Of a DNA stretch of 64,000 nt, positions 53,201 to 62,200 are shown piece by piece (the first letter of the stretch is position 1; the number at the start of each line of letters is the position of its first letter). The position numbers and the translations under genes were made by a program. Location of the stretch: assembly GCF_016518545.1 (NCBI RefSeq), contig NZ_JACVTO010000001.1, forward strand, positions 186,001 to 250,000. The letters are read 5' to 3'. The DNA is from Pseudomonas sp. S30 (GTDB lineage Bacteria > Pseudomonadota > Gammaproteobacteria > Pseudomonadales > Pseudomonadaceae). The notes under the pieces were generated by a model that was given only the letters and a program-made list of their open reading frames with translations, had not been told where the DNA came from and searched no databases.

Positions 53201-56200
53201 TCAGCGTATCTTGGACATTTTCGCTGGAATCGATGCCAATCAACCGAAAAAGCGCGTTTCTTGGGAGTCGTCAGTCTATTACTCATTATCTGATGAAGGT
53301 TCTGACGCAAATACGATTGGATTAACCTATCTCAAGATTCGCAATCTGCAATCCGACTTGGATTACGACGAAATATTAAACGCCGACCCATATGTGCTTG
53401 GGGAAAAAACCGCAATTGATAAATTTTCCATCATTGACGAGTTGAAGTTAATCAAAACGATCCAGCGGTTGGCCGGTCTAAATAAATTAGATGGCCTAGA
53501 AAATATTCACGGACCTGTTCTTGTCAACTACCCGCCCATCATTAACGAGCATACTGAATACCACGGCGCGGAATACACCCTTCAGCCCCCCCCACTCCAA
53601 AAATTCAAAAACTTGGACGACATCGAGGGCGTCAGTGTCCAGGATATCTTTGACCTTTTTGAGGGGCTGGACGAGTCTGAATTAAAAGCAATGGACGGCC
53701 TGAAGAAATTCTCTTCCGGCACAGCATTGTCGAACGACGCGTTGGCCACATCACTCGAAGATATCGATATTGACGTCATCGAACGACGCGGTCTGGGTGA
53801 ATGGTGTCTTTCCGAGCGTACCTCCCGACATACTGCCAATACGGACGGCACGTTTGAATCCACCAGACAATGGGCGGACGCCACCGGTCAACAGCAAATG
53901 CAGGTTGCCCAGCACTACGACGCCGATGGACGCGTGATTCGCTACACCCGCACAGTCGACGGCGAGGTGCTGAATTATCAATTCGAACGGGATATCCTCG
54001 GTCGGGTAACCAAGGTCACTCGACCCGACGCCTCCATCGTCGAACACCGCTATCCCGGCTTCAGCACCCACATCGACGAGCTGAAGGTCGATGGCACATG
54101 CGTCGCCACGCAGACGGTGAATGCGCCGTCCATCCTGGCCAAGCGCAAGGTGGGCAGCCGCGAATACGGCTTTGCCAAAGACACGGTGATCCTGCCCGAC
54201 AAAACCCGGCTGACCACCCGCGCCACATCCACCGGGGTCCACGTCCAGGCCCAGGGCGACAGTCTGTTCAGCCAGTCTCGGCAAGGTGATCGAACCCTGA
54301 TCAAGGCCGCCGCTGACCCAGCGGCAGGTGCCGACACCGCGCGTGACGGCTGGCAGCACAGCCTGTCCAACCCGCGCCTGCCTGGGTGCCAGCGAAGCAC
54401 TGAAACCACCTCGCGATTTACCTCGCAGACCGCGGACTGGCAGAGCCTGCGCGGGCAAAGCGTGGCTTCGTTGCGCGCCGATGGCCACTGGCAACGGCTG
54501 TTCCTCGACCGTGACGGCCGAGCGCTGCGCAGCTGTCAGGACCACGAGGAGGTGCGCTACCGCTACGATCGACTCGGCCGCCTGCAGGCTCGCCAGGTAC
54601 ACGCGCTTAAAGGCGCCGGGCAGTGGCACGTGGTGAGCGAGCATGACGGTTTCGACCGCGAAACCTCACGCACCTTCCTTCACAATGGGGTGGCCTGCTT
54701 CAGCCAGCACATGGACTGGCGTGGCGATGGCCGCCTGGCAAGCAAGACCAGTTATTCGCAAGGGCAGCGACTGCGCTGCGAACGCTTCGCCTACGACAAG
54801 CTGGACCGCCTGCAAAGCTACACGTGCGAGGCCAGCGATGCGGCGCACTGCCCTACGGACAACGCCGGCACAGCGATAAAAGCCCAGCAGTTTCGCTGGG
54901 ACGCCCTGGACAACCTGGTCAGTTGCACCAGCACCCCCTTTACGGGCGACCAGGTCACCCAGACGTTTGCGTTCGAAACACAGAACGACCCTACCCGCAT
55001 GACCTCGGTAGAACAGGACGGCCAGAAAACGAGCCTGAGCTGGAACAGCAATGGCCACCTGCAAGTGGACGGCCAGCAACGCACGATCGACTACACCGCC
55101 GTCGGCCAGCTCAGCCGCGTCAAGGATGCCAGCGGCGCACTACTGGCGCGCTATGAATACGACGGTCTGCAGCGCCTGGCGGCGCAGCACTCGGGCAACG
55201 ACGGGACCACCCATGTCTTGCGCTACCACGGCGCGAACTTGATCGGCGAGGTCTGCCTGGACAAGGCAGGCCAAGTGGCCCGGCACACCAGCCTTTCTCC
55301 GGGCCTGGCCCAGTACGACGACGATCAGGTGCGCTGGCTGATCGACGATCCGCAGTCAGGCGTCGCCGGGCAGGTCCGCGACGGCGCACTCGAACTGGCC
55401 CCGCTGTTGCCGTTCGGCGAAGGCGTGGTGCTCGATGGACTGATCGCTGGCTACAACGGCATGCGCCGCGACCCGGTCACCGGGCATTACCATGCGGGCA
55501 ATGGCTACCGCAGCTACGACCCGACGCTGCGCCGCTATGCCCAGCCTGACTGGCTGAGTCCGTTTGGTCAAGGCGGCCTGAACGACTATGCCCACTGCCC
55601 GGATCCGGTCAACCTGCATGACCCCAGCGGGGCGATCATGCTCAGTCGGTGGGGCCAGGATCGTGAGCTGGCAACTTACGCCAGAGCGCTACAGGACACC
55701 AAACCGATGCCGGTCGGTTCGCGTTGGCGAGGTCTGGCACTGTCCCTGGTGCTGACGATCGTCGGCATCGCAGGCGGTGTCTTGACGGGGGGCACTTCGA
55801 CGATATTGGTCTTCACGGCGATGACATTGCTCGCACTCGCCTCGTTCACCCTGGAGGTGGCAGCGGTGCTGACGGAGGACTCCGATCCGCGCCTTTCCAA
55901 GGCCCTCGGTATTGCCTCGTTGGTCGCCGGGGTAGCGTCGCTGGCGCAAAGTGCCTGGGGCCTGATCAAGGAAACATCGAAGGCGATCAGGGTCGGGCTG
56001 CGATCACTGCGCCAGATCGGCAAGTTGAGACAGACTCGCAGAATCGCCCAGGCCGCCAGTTACGCAATGAATGAAATGGGCGAGATCTCAATCCACGGCT
56101 TCGATGCCACGGCCATCTATGCCGCGCAGGAGGTCACCAAATCGGCTAGGGGATGGGGAGCCAAACTCATGGCGGGGGGTAACAAACTCATGCCGGGGGG

Positions 56201-56522
56201 TAAATGGATGCTCAACTACCTGAACGTCGACGCTGTACGCCTTGTAAACGTGGCGGATTACTCACGTGCAGGATTCTACGGCAAAGCGCTGCTGCGGGGT
56301 CACAGGATCAACAATTACGTTGCCAGGTCCTCTCGTTGGTTGACCGCAGGGTCGTGGTTCACAGGCAAGTTGATCGAGACGTACATTGTTCATGGGGCGG
56401 TCATGTCAGTGATCGCTCTGGTGAAGGGCGATAGCTCGACGCCCGTAGGAGTGTGGGGCCGAGAATACACTCCACGCGACTACCAGCTCAATTATGGAAG
56501 CGGCGGGCACAGGCTCGATTGA
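47217..56522 (+). CDS. Giant RHS/TccC-like repeat protein, 3101 residues
   Basis: One open frame of 9.3 kb. Residues 23-237 and 259-472 are two copies of an unrecognised beta-rich module. From about 1062 (YEQISFLCEDYGN, then VDHRSGLFHAHYAIATLQG and GLGDGWAWRFS) the sequence follows the Tc-toxin/RHS shell. RHS (YD) units include RRDAVGRVTEQTRY near 1830, YRYDRLGRLQARQ near 2447 and ARYEYDGLQRLAAQ near 2645. The RHS core (NGYRSYDPTLRRYAQPDWLSP, from 2762) ends at DPSG 2802-2805. The last 296 residues are a different cassette with long hydrophobic segments (about 2839-2886) and no recognised toxin motif. No signal peptide. GGGAG nine bases before ATG 47217 fixes the start; extension to 47067 is possible but unlikely. 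Residues about 2002-2195 are AT-richer and outside the repeats. Confidence 0.85.
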   Translation: MATERALEPSVSSSPAWHRCQSAIPLNDKWSKAVRTFDVRDGRTGEPLPGSPLSFIFGDDDTKDKWPARVRAELAASGLDAYLRLGTEDEVDGDIDGQATVDFWQVDKPLRVSISGFEETDKAAKWSCALHSATGAEATLAQALQAFVQPPKGGVGQRRVRFTLRDKNSANVLQQWDCELDYTATGDPLQQVDDLASSIEANIQVKHTVHDLGKALTVKTDKSNWTLSLPHALQLELGLSQVASSEDETQTEWIACHAGIPLNDKWSKAVRVLQVNDETTGVPVPGSPLSFSFGDDSTQDKWPTLVRAKLKASGLDAYLRLGTRSAVDGDIAGEGTVDFWHVNTPLRIVLGGFEETDKATPWNSALRTADGKEATLAQMLDAYVPPPEGGAGKKSVPLALRDKKTGAVLKQWQCELTFAADNLLERIDALAKSIKANIGVTHAIHDIGKSQKSTTDKASWTLQLPQVLQLELTMQPEWQATAVQMKHFQVPYLITTQPDGYLPDMRGFSLERLGSIEGGWHSSSSIKAVRDLKKKEVLRAYTIDRLTGDISCVEYKSGELEKEKWPHTFTQLISQQSELMVPRMSRVGGATELRLWSPVRYRAFHTAPFAGNIVQALAINDSFDPSGRAILCVQVRDLTTQALYEQHMLEPQRLYDLMRASGDGSPTSWSKALSCLINQKSQLLRAGVLDKDCDVIPNVSGNALWVPQCAELSVTLTEVHWWQSQPIEVGVELPEQQALQAWVYDAFSHRLMAHHEWTPDSTQRLANGWATAWAQALDVSPISRYLQAKAIAPGAASSKDADEWVLRQLGDGLRIFTTLPGPTNRVSGPLLDSAWKAVEDAVLVTLRHPNGKLLHHSLFKPDTPSEPLTHDAWIQALASFITAQAWPEVQIDAAAGASYLPRYSELELALTNVGAGTSWQDSDYAKYLTGFDDLPASAQTAKAEFAVKAGDVPEALQVTVKALNGELIFLLGDAARAKGYRISACIPRGSEHRHWPVDVTDTQVTWAGPIENSLYDLYLDYPESARDSTALTVGEIGACHPSNFWYSAQNVQFTPPAAIEPYEQISFLCEDYGNTSHSEVFDTSNQDQTGVDHRSGLFHAHYAIATLQGIRGLGPVCDLSLHYSALRGNEAGLGDGWAWRFSKLITSAIQADDHRVLTLADGTMVRFSQDQWAQLGEGQALKLETCRVSCDKDYSTFVVEFPSGRQEVLSKPASAGSDEIEPNDEFRKKLLAALLAIKNKSAPEFPTFPEKWQHWVLWGLAPAGYYGAAAIDYAEAVKAWEGNDNLKELDKRIAHYQRPFVQLLPSRIVSQYGEALDLEWKRQNGQFLLKNIKSDGHTLFAADYVKPQEKTGSQVNMQVWPGTDEAFDVQLILKDYLLRTLKRLHGTAVVQQVECGYDDDPTLDRVLCRLQELDGSVECVQYLHNSARLNHDAPSLPRVALHALLPGDGQQNQIEHYAYTGSYQHSDDQLFIAAVHHGAHGSIAHDTHVYGLDANGDRVTLLQGSGTAEGHWLEFVSRSERAVSQYRYTGWGDELDGVINRIIVKPTGDGVEVSADTSGVDYQQAVLALVWQYSTRNRKLISSAIASMLSLAPKVAREDLGKTVQVTTRVMDEHGKVLRLRASGEHSIHYSYYTSGTTNQIVPGSVTQLSTLPTLECPALPDHAAAPLMAEYQCDDHGNAQGLKLYGYRIVNRAGRDYLELAELVIIEGLQGALTDDSLDEHTTWSLAGDEVLWHQISTTTTGITSKPTPSQDSKVKVWSISSKQTTHHNDECIELETIQAFEDNPNQPGIWVRVTARTTAGTAQVSKTLRSRHSRAALVEVENDVETHWRRDAVGRVTEQTRYTLAPGHTGRAAKQAPDERIGSAYSADGKQVVRTFLNGDQSRSHLDGLKRIWRNEWRRAGTSVYVPMDEYCFKGIDDASVIGSWSWDYLPGGQAVCNDSSLRRQVAGQPWLSVETGAGEAALEHGRAQGALTLKLARTAVTSESSEAESGVAQRILDIFAGIDANQPKKRVSWESSVYYSLSDEGSDANTIGLTYLKIRNLQSDLDYDEILNADPYVLGEKTAIDKFSIIDELKLIKTIQRLAGLNKLDGLENIHGPVLVNYPPIINEHTEYHGAEYTLQPPPLQKFKNLDDIEGVSVQDIFDLFEGLDESELKAMDGLKKFSSGTALSNDALATSLEDIDIDVIERRGLGEWCLSERTSRHTANTDGTFESTRQWADATGQQQMQVAQHYDADGRVIRYTRTVDGEVLNYQFERDILGRVTKVTRPDASIVEHRYPGFSTHIDELKVDGTCVATQTVNAPSILAKRKVGSREYGFAKDTVILPDKTRLTTRATSTGVHVQAQGDSLFSQSRQGDRTLIKAAADPAAGADTARDGWQHSLSNPRLPGCQRSTETTSRFTSQTADWQSLRGQSVASLRADGHWQRLFLDRDGRALRSCQDHEEVRYRYDRLGRLQARQVHALKGAGQWHVVSEHDGFDRETSRTFLHNGVACFSQHMDWRGDGRLASKTSYSQGQRLRCERFAYDKLDRLQSYTCEASDAAHCPTDNAGTAIKAQQFRWDALDNLVSCTSTPFTGDQVTQTFAFETQNDPTRMTSVEQDGQKTSLSWNSNGHLQVDGQQRTIDYTAVGQLSRVKDASGALLARYEYDGLQRLAAQHSGNDGTTHVLRYHGANLIGEVCLDKAGQVARHTSLSPGLAQYDDDQVRWLIDDPQSGVAGQVRDGALELAPLLPFGEGVVLDGLIAGYNGMRRDPVTGHYHAGNGYRSYDPTLRRYAQPDWLSPFGQGGLNDYAHCPDPVNLHDPSGAIMLSRWGQDRELATYARALQDTKPMPVGSRWRGLALSLVLTIVGIAGGVLTGGTSTILVFTAMTLLALASFTLEVAAVLTEDSDPRLSKALGIASLVAGVASLAQSAWGLIKETSKAIRVGLRSLRQIGKLRQTRRIAQAASYAMNEMGEISIHGFDATAIYAAQEVTKSARGWGAKLMAGGNKLMPGGKWMLNYLNVDAVRLVNVADYSRAGFYGKALLRGHRINNYVARSSRWLTAGSWFTGKLIETYIVHGAVMSVIALVKGDSSTPVGVWGREYTPRDYQLNYGSGGHRLD
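47283..48632 (+). repeat. Tandem duplication of a 215-residue module in the RHS gene
   Basis: 47283-47927 and 47991-48632 encode the same module (IPLNDKWSKAVR...GSPLSF-x-FGDD...DKWP...ASGLDAYLRLG...VDGDI...TVDFW...GFEETDKA...EATLAQ...LQLEL). The starts are nearly identical at DNA level (over 20 bases in a row), while later parts have drifted, so the duplication is neither very recent nor ancient. About 21 codons separate the copies. Confidence 0.85.
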
Positions 56523-56649
56523 CAGCGGTCCAGGCCGTCGAGGCGGCCTGACTGTGCGAGCTGCTGAACTGCCATTGCGCGGCCATCCGGCATTTGCATG
56601 AGCGTTGTACAACACCGACGCCAAGTCGGACCACCAAGAGGAAAACACC

Positions 56650-56859
56650 ATGACCGATGTAAAAGTTGCGAAAGTGAAACTCTACAATGCCCAACTCAAG
56701 GCAGGCTTCCTTGATTACGAGGTCGACGAGGACGATGTGATATTGCCGGCCGAAGCCGTGGGCGACCTGGATCTCAAGAATGGCGCAGAAGTCGAGTTCG
56801 AGGTAACCCAACGCGATGGCCGCAACTACGCCAGTAATGTGAAGTTGAAGAAATCGTGA
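56650..56859 (+). CDS. Divergent cold-shock-domain-like protein, 69 residues
   Basis: A small acidic protein. VAKVKLYNAQLKAGF and NGAEVEFEVTQRDGRNYASNVKL line up with the cold-shock pattern V-K-W-F-N-x-x-K-G-F-G and G-x-x-V-E-F-E-V-x-x-x-x-x-G-P-x-A-x-N-V. The RNA-binding motifs are changed: RNP1 KGFGFI is KAGFLD and RNP2 VFVH is DVILP, so aromatic stacking residues are missing. An AGAGGAAA site precedes the ATG. It lies 127 bases after the RHS gene on the same strand, where an immunity gene would be expected, and a binding role other than nucleic acid is possible. Alternatively it is a stand-alone gene unrelated to the RHS protein. Confidence 0.72.
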   Translation: MTDVKVAKVKLYNAQLKAGFLDYEVDEDDVILPAEAVGDLDLKNGAEVEFEVTQRDGRNYASNVKLKKS

Positions 56860-56864
56860 CGTCC

Positions 56865-56918
56865 CGCCGCTGAGACGAGGCCCTGTGCAACAGGCGTTGT
56901 CTCGGGGTCTCAGCGGCG
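56865..56918. terminator. 12-bp inverted repeat with inner hairpins between convergent genes
   Basis: CGCCGCTGAGAC at 56865-56876 pairs exactly with 56907-56918; inside, CCTGT/ACAGG (56882-56886 with 56890-56894) forms a second stem. It sits between the convergent cold-shock-like and glgB genes and is a likely transcription barrier, though it has no T-run. Confidence 0.5.
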
Positions 56919-56993
56919 ATTCATCACTGTCTCATCGACATCACTCACCAGCCCAGCATCCCAAAGGCGGACGCCAGGCAGCTTGCAACACCC

Positions 56994-59204
56994 TCAGAGT
57001 GGCTTCATGACCAATACCGCCAACGGCGGCAGATTCAGGCTAATCGACAAAGGTTGGCCGTGGGCCGGGAGTTCCTCAGCCATCACCCCGCCACCGTTGC
57101 CCAGATTTGACCCGGCATAACGCTCGGCATCGCTGTTGAGCAACTCCTGCCAATGCTGACCAAACGGCACGCCGATGCGGTAATCGTGCCGAGGCACCGG
57201 CGTGAAGTTGGCCACCACCAGCAGTGGCTCGCCATTGCTGCTCCAGCGCAACCAGGCATAAACGCTGTTCACCGCATCATCGCCGATCAACCACTGGAAG
57301 CCCTGGGGCTGGCAGTCCTGCTCATGCAGCGCCGAGTGCTCGCGGTACAGTCGGTTGAGATCGCCCACCAGATGCTTGACCCCCTGATGCTCTGAGTATT
57401 GCAACAGGTACCAGTCCAGCTGCTGGTCATGATTCCACTCTCGCCACTGGCCGAACTCGCAGCCCATGAACAGCAGCTTCTTGCCAGGGTGGGTCCACAT
57501 GAACGCCAGGTACGCACGCAGGTTGGCGAATTTCTGCCAGCGGTCGCCGGGCATCTTGTCGATCAGCGAGCGCTTGCCGTGGACCACTTCATCGTGGGAA
57601 ATGGGCAGCACGAAGCGCTCGGAGTAGGCATACACCAGCCCGAAGCTCAGCTCGTTGTGGTGATGCGCGCGGTGGACCGGATCGTTCTGGATGTAATGCA
57701 GCGAATCGTGCATCCAACCCATGTTCCACTTGTAGCTGAAGCCCAGGCCACCTTGGTGGGTGGGCTGGCTGACACCCGGCCAGGCGGTGGACTCCTCGGC
57801 GATGATCAGCGCGCCGGGCGCTTCGAGCGCTGCCACGTCGTTGAGCTGACGGAGGAACTCGATGGCCTCGAGGTTCTCGCGCCCGCCATGGCGGTTCGGG
57901 ATCCATTCGCCGGACTTGCGCGAATAGTCGCGATACAGCATCGAGGCCACGGCGTCGACCCGCAGCCCATCGATATGGAAATGCTTGAGCCAGTGCAGTG
58001 CCGAGGCCAGCATGAAGCCGCGCACCTCGTTGCGACCGAGGTTGTAGATCAGCGTGTTCCAGTCTTGATGAAAGCCTTCGAGCGGATTGTCGTACTCGTA
58101 CAGGGCGGTGCCATCGAAGCGCGCCAGGCCGTGCTCGTCAGTGGGGAAATGCGCCGGGACCCAGTCCAGGATCACGCCGATGCCACCCTGGTGGCAGGCA
58201 TCGATGAAGGCGGCGAAGTCCTCGGGGGTGCCATAGCGCGAAGTGGGTGCGAACATCGACAACGGCTGGTAGCCCCAGGAACCGCCGAAGGGGTGCTCCA
58301 TGATCGGCAGCAGCTCGATGTGGGTGAAACCCAGCTCCTGCACATAGGGCACCAGACGCTCGGCCAGTTCACGCCAGTTGTAGAACCGGGCCACCTCGCC
58401 CGCCTCGTTCATCTCGCATTGCCAGGAGCCGGCATGCAGCTCGTAGATGGACAATGGGGCGCTGATGGCATGGCGCTCGGCACGCTGCTCCATCCACTGC
58501 TGATCGGCCCAGGTATGGCCCAGCGCGCCGGCGACCTTGGACGAGGTGCTGGGCGGCAACTCGGTGGCGCGCGCCAGGGGATCGGCCTTCAGGGGCAGGA
58601 CGCCATCGCGCCCCAGCACCTCGAACTTGTAGGTCTCCCCCACGGCCAGGCCTGGGATGAACAATTCCCACACACCGGCGTTATGGCGCAGGCGCATCAG
58701 GTGGCGACGTCCGTCCCAGTTGTTGAAGGTCCCCACCACCGAGACGCGTCGAGCATTGGGTGCCCACACCGAGAAGCACACCCCCTGCACGCCATCGACC
58801 TGAGTCGGTTGAGCGCCAAAACGGCTCGACAGGTCGCGATGATTACCTTCGGCGAACAGGTACAGGTCCATCTCGCCTAGTTGCGGACCGAAGCTGTACG
58901 GATCCTCGGTGATCTGTTCACCACCTGCCCAGCCGATCTGCAAGCGGTAGGCCTGGGGCTGCTCGAGATGCGCCGTGAACAGCCCCGGCAAACTCCCCTG
59001 CTCCATTTCGGCGAGTACGCGGTCGTCGTGACGTGCGAGTACCCGGGCATTCAACGCACCGGGCAGAAACGCACGAATGACCTGGCCGCCGGCACCATCA
59101 TCGTGCGGGCCGAGCACCGCGAAGGGATCGGCATGCTCGGCGCTGGCCAGTGCATCGAGATCGCGCTGGCGAAGGCCGCCGTTGCTGCGCGTGATTGAAC
59201 TCAT
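56994..59204 (-). CDS. glgB: 1,4-alpha-glucan branching enzyme
   Basis: A 736-residue GH13_9 enzyme that adds alpha-1,6 branches. N-terminal beta domains ([13 protein letters not shown], then [25 protein letters not shown]) precede the barrel: [16 protein letters not shown], nucleophile region [20 protein letters not shown] and [17 protein letters not shown] with the acid/base Glu. AGGAAGAG before ATG 59204 fixes the start. It is 87 bases after treS on the same strand and branches the linear glucan made by GlgE or GlgA. Confidence 0.95.
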   Translation of the reverse strand: MSSITRSNGGLRQRDLDALASAEHADPFAVLGPHDDGAGGQVIRAFLPGALNARVLARHDDRVLAEMEQGSLPGLFTAHLEQPQAYRLQIGWAGGEQITEDPYSFGPQLGEMDLYLFAEGNHRDLSSRFGAQPTQVDGVQGVCFSVWAPNARRVSVVGTFNNWDGRRHLMRLRHNAGVWELFIPGLAVGETYKFEVLGRDGVLPLKADPLARATELPPSTSSKVAGALGHTWADQQWMEQRAERHAISAPLSIYELHAGSWQCEMNEAGEVARFYNWRELAERLVPYVQELGFTHIELLPIMEHPFGGSWGYQPLSMFAPTSRYGTPEDFAAFIDACHQGGIGVILDWVPAHFPTDEHGLARFDGTALYEYDNPLEGFHQDWNTLIYNLGRNEVRGFMLASALHWLKHFHIDGLRVDAVASMLYRDYSRKSGEWIPNRHGGRENLEAIEFLRQLNDVAALEAPGALIIAEESTAWPGVSQPTHQGGLGFSYKWNMGWMHDSLHYIQNDPVHRAHHHNELSFGLVYAYSERFVLPISHDEVVHGKRSLIDKMPGDRWQKFANLRAYLAFMWTHPGKKLLFMGCEFGQWREWNHDQQLDWYLLQYSEHQGVKHLVGDLNRLYREHSALHEQDCQPQGFQWLIGDDAVNSVYAWLRWSSNGEPLLVVANFTPVPRHDYRIGVPFGQHWQELLNSDAERYAGSNLGNGGGVMAEELPAHGQPLSISLNLPPLAVLVMKPL

Positions 59205-59291
59205 CTGACTCTTCCTTAGCATGTAATGTCGGTAGTGGGCTGGACCTGGATCATCGCAGCGCGTTGTGTCTTGTCGCATCATGGGTGGTCA

Positions 59292-62200
59292 TCAGGACTC
59301 ACCCGAGGTACTGATCAATGCATGCAAGCCTTGCAAGGGTACGGCCAACCAGCTCGGCCGATTCTCCGCCTCGTAGGTCACTTCGTAGGCGGCTTTCTCC
59401 AGGCTGAACAGCTCCAGCGCTGCGCGCGCACCGTCCTCATGCTGCCAGGCGTTAGGCATGGCGGCGGTGGCAAGTCCATAGGCGTGGACGAAAGCGTGGC
59501 GCGATTGGTGCAGATACTGGCGGGCGACCCGTTGACGTGCCTGGCGCGCGGCGTCGGACAGGTCGACCGCCGAAGCGCTGCGCAGGATCATCGCTGCAGC
59601 ATAGTCGAAGGAACGCAACACACCGCTGACGTCCTTGTAGGGGCTGTGCATGGCCCGTCGCTCCTCGAGCGGGCGTGACGGCTCGCCCTCGAAGTCGATC
59701 AGGTAGGCGTCACCTTGCACCACCAGCACCTGGCCCAGGTGCAGATCGCCGTGCACGCGCATCAGCAGGCCACCCTCGGCCTGGCGGGCCAGTTGGTCGA
59801 TATGCTGAGCCAGACCCTCGCGCTGCTGCTGCAGGTCATCCACCAGCGCCTGGCTGCCGGGGTCAAGGTTGCCGCGGTGTTGGCCGAGCAGGTCCAGGGC
59901 ATGATCGAGCTCGGCACCGATCTGCTGGCGCCAGCGCTGGCTGTCCTGCGAGTCGCTGGGCCGCGGCGAAAAGGCCGGATCAGCGCTGGGCGCGCCGAGC
60001 AGCATGTGCATCTCGCCCAGGCGCCGACCGAGCAAGGTGGCGAAACCGGCCAACTCGGCCTGGGCATCGGTGTGCGCCTCGGCACTGCCCTGGGTCGGCT
60101 CCATCTCATCGCGAATCGCCCGCTCCAGGGTGTTCTGTGTCCACGACCAGGCATCGCCCTGGTTGCTCAGGTAGCCTTGAGCGATCATCAGCAGGTGCGG
60201 CTGCGCCTGATCGTCCACTCGGCTGACCCACGCCAGCAGCGGGGAGATATTGGCGAAGCCCGCCGCGGTGAGATACGCGCTCATTTCCAGTTCCGGGTGG
60301 ATACCCGGATTGACCCGGCGGATCAGCTTGAGCACTGCACGCTCACCGATCACTACGGAGCTGTTGGACTGCTCGGCGCTCAGGTAGCGCACAGCGCTGT
60401 CATCGCCCAGTGCCAGTGGGGCCAATTGATCGGTGCACTCGAAGTGCAGCTCCCCGGCGTCGGTCGACAGTCGCGTACCGTCCTGGCAGGCACGCAGTAC
60501 CGCACGCACGAACGGCTCAAGGACGAAGGCGTCGGTGATCAGGCCGACCTGGCTGGCGCGGCGCACCCGTGAGAGAGCCAGTTGCTGAGGCAGCGCGCTG
60601 TTGATCTGATCTTCGGCGAGCAGGCCGAACGGCAGCTGATACTGCGTGCTGACGCCATCACCGATCACTTCCAGCTCACTGAGCAGTACAGGGTGGCTCG
60701 GGCTGCCGAAACGCACGCCATAGCGGATGCGCACGGCGTCGATCGGGCTTTCCTTGCCGGCGAACCAGCGCCGCTTGAGCAGGTATTCGGGCAGGACCGT
60801 GTCCTGCAAGGTGTCGACAGAAGGCGCCTGAAGCAATTCTTCCAGACGTTGGCGCAGCACCAGAGTGTTCAATTCGGGCATTCCTTCGGTAGGTGTGTTG
60901 TGCCAGCTCGGCAGGCTGTCGTGGGGCGCCAGCAGGAACCAGTAGAAGCCGTAGGGCGAGAGCGTCAACAGAAAGGGTAGTTGGCCAATGGGCGGGAAGG
61001 CATTGCCGCCGAGCATTTCCACCGGCACCTTGTCCACGTAGGCCGACAGGTCCAATTCGGCAGCCTGGGCCGCGCGCGACACGTTGGCCACGCACAGGAT
61101 CACCTCGGTGTTGCCCTGTGCATCGGTGTATTCGCGTACATAGGCCAGGATGCGCCGGTTGTTGGGGCTGAGCATTCTCAGCGAGCCCCGGCCGAACGCC
61201 TTTTGCTGGTTGCGCACCGCCAGCAACCGACGATTGAAGTTCAATAACGAATGCGGGTCGTGGCTCTGCGCTTCGACGTTGACCGACTGGTAGCCGTACA
61301 GCGGGTCCATCACCGGCGGCAGCACGAGGCGCTGCGGATCGGCCTTGGAGAACCCGCCGTTGCGGTCGGGTGACCACTGCATCGGCGTGCGCACGCCATC
61401 GCGGTCACCCAGGTAGATGTTGTCGCCCATGCCCAGTTCGTCCCCGTAGTAGAGGGTTGGCGTACCGGGCATCGACAGCAGCAGGCTGGTCAGCAGCTCG
61501 ATGCGCCGTCGGTCGCGTTGCAGCAAGGGCGCCAGGCGCCGGCGGATGCCCAGGTTGATGCGCGCCCGACGGTCCTCCGCATAATAGTTCCACAGGTAAT
61601 CGCGCTCGCGATCGGTGACCATTTCCAGGGTCAGTTCATCGTGGTTGCGCAGGAAGATCGCCCACTGGCAGTTGGCGGGAATTTCCGGTGTCTGGCGCAG
61701 GATATCGGTGATGGGAAAGCGATCTTCCATGGCCAACGCCATGTACATGCGTGGCATCAGGGGGAAATGGAAGGCCATGTGGCATTCGTCGCCATCGCCC
61801 TCGCCGAAGTAGGGACGGGTGTCTTCCGGCCACTGGTTGGCCTCTGCCAGGAGCATGCGGTCCGGGTAGTTGGCATCAATCTCGGCGCGGATCGTCTTGA
61901 GCACCCTGTGGGTCTCGGGGAGGTTCTCGTTGTGGGTGCCGTCGCGTTCGATCAGGTAGGGAATGGCGTCCAGACGCAGCCCGTCGACACCCAGGTCGAG
62001 CCAGAAGCGCATCACGCCGATCACCGCCTTCATCACCTGCGGGTTGTCGAAGTTCAGGTCCGGCTGATGGGAGTAGAAGCGGTGCCAGAAGTACTGGCCG
62101 GCGACGGGGTCCCAGGTCCAGTTGGATTTCTCGGTATCCAGGAAGATGATCCGCGTGCCATCGTACTTGTGGTCGTCGTCGGACCACACGTAGAACTCGC

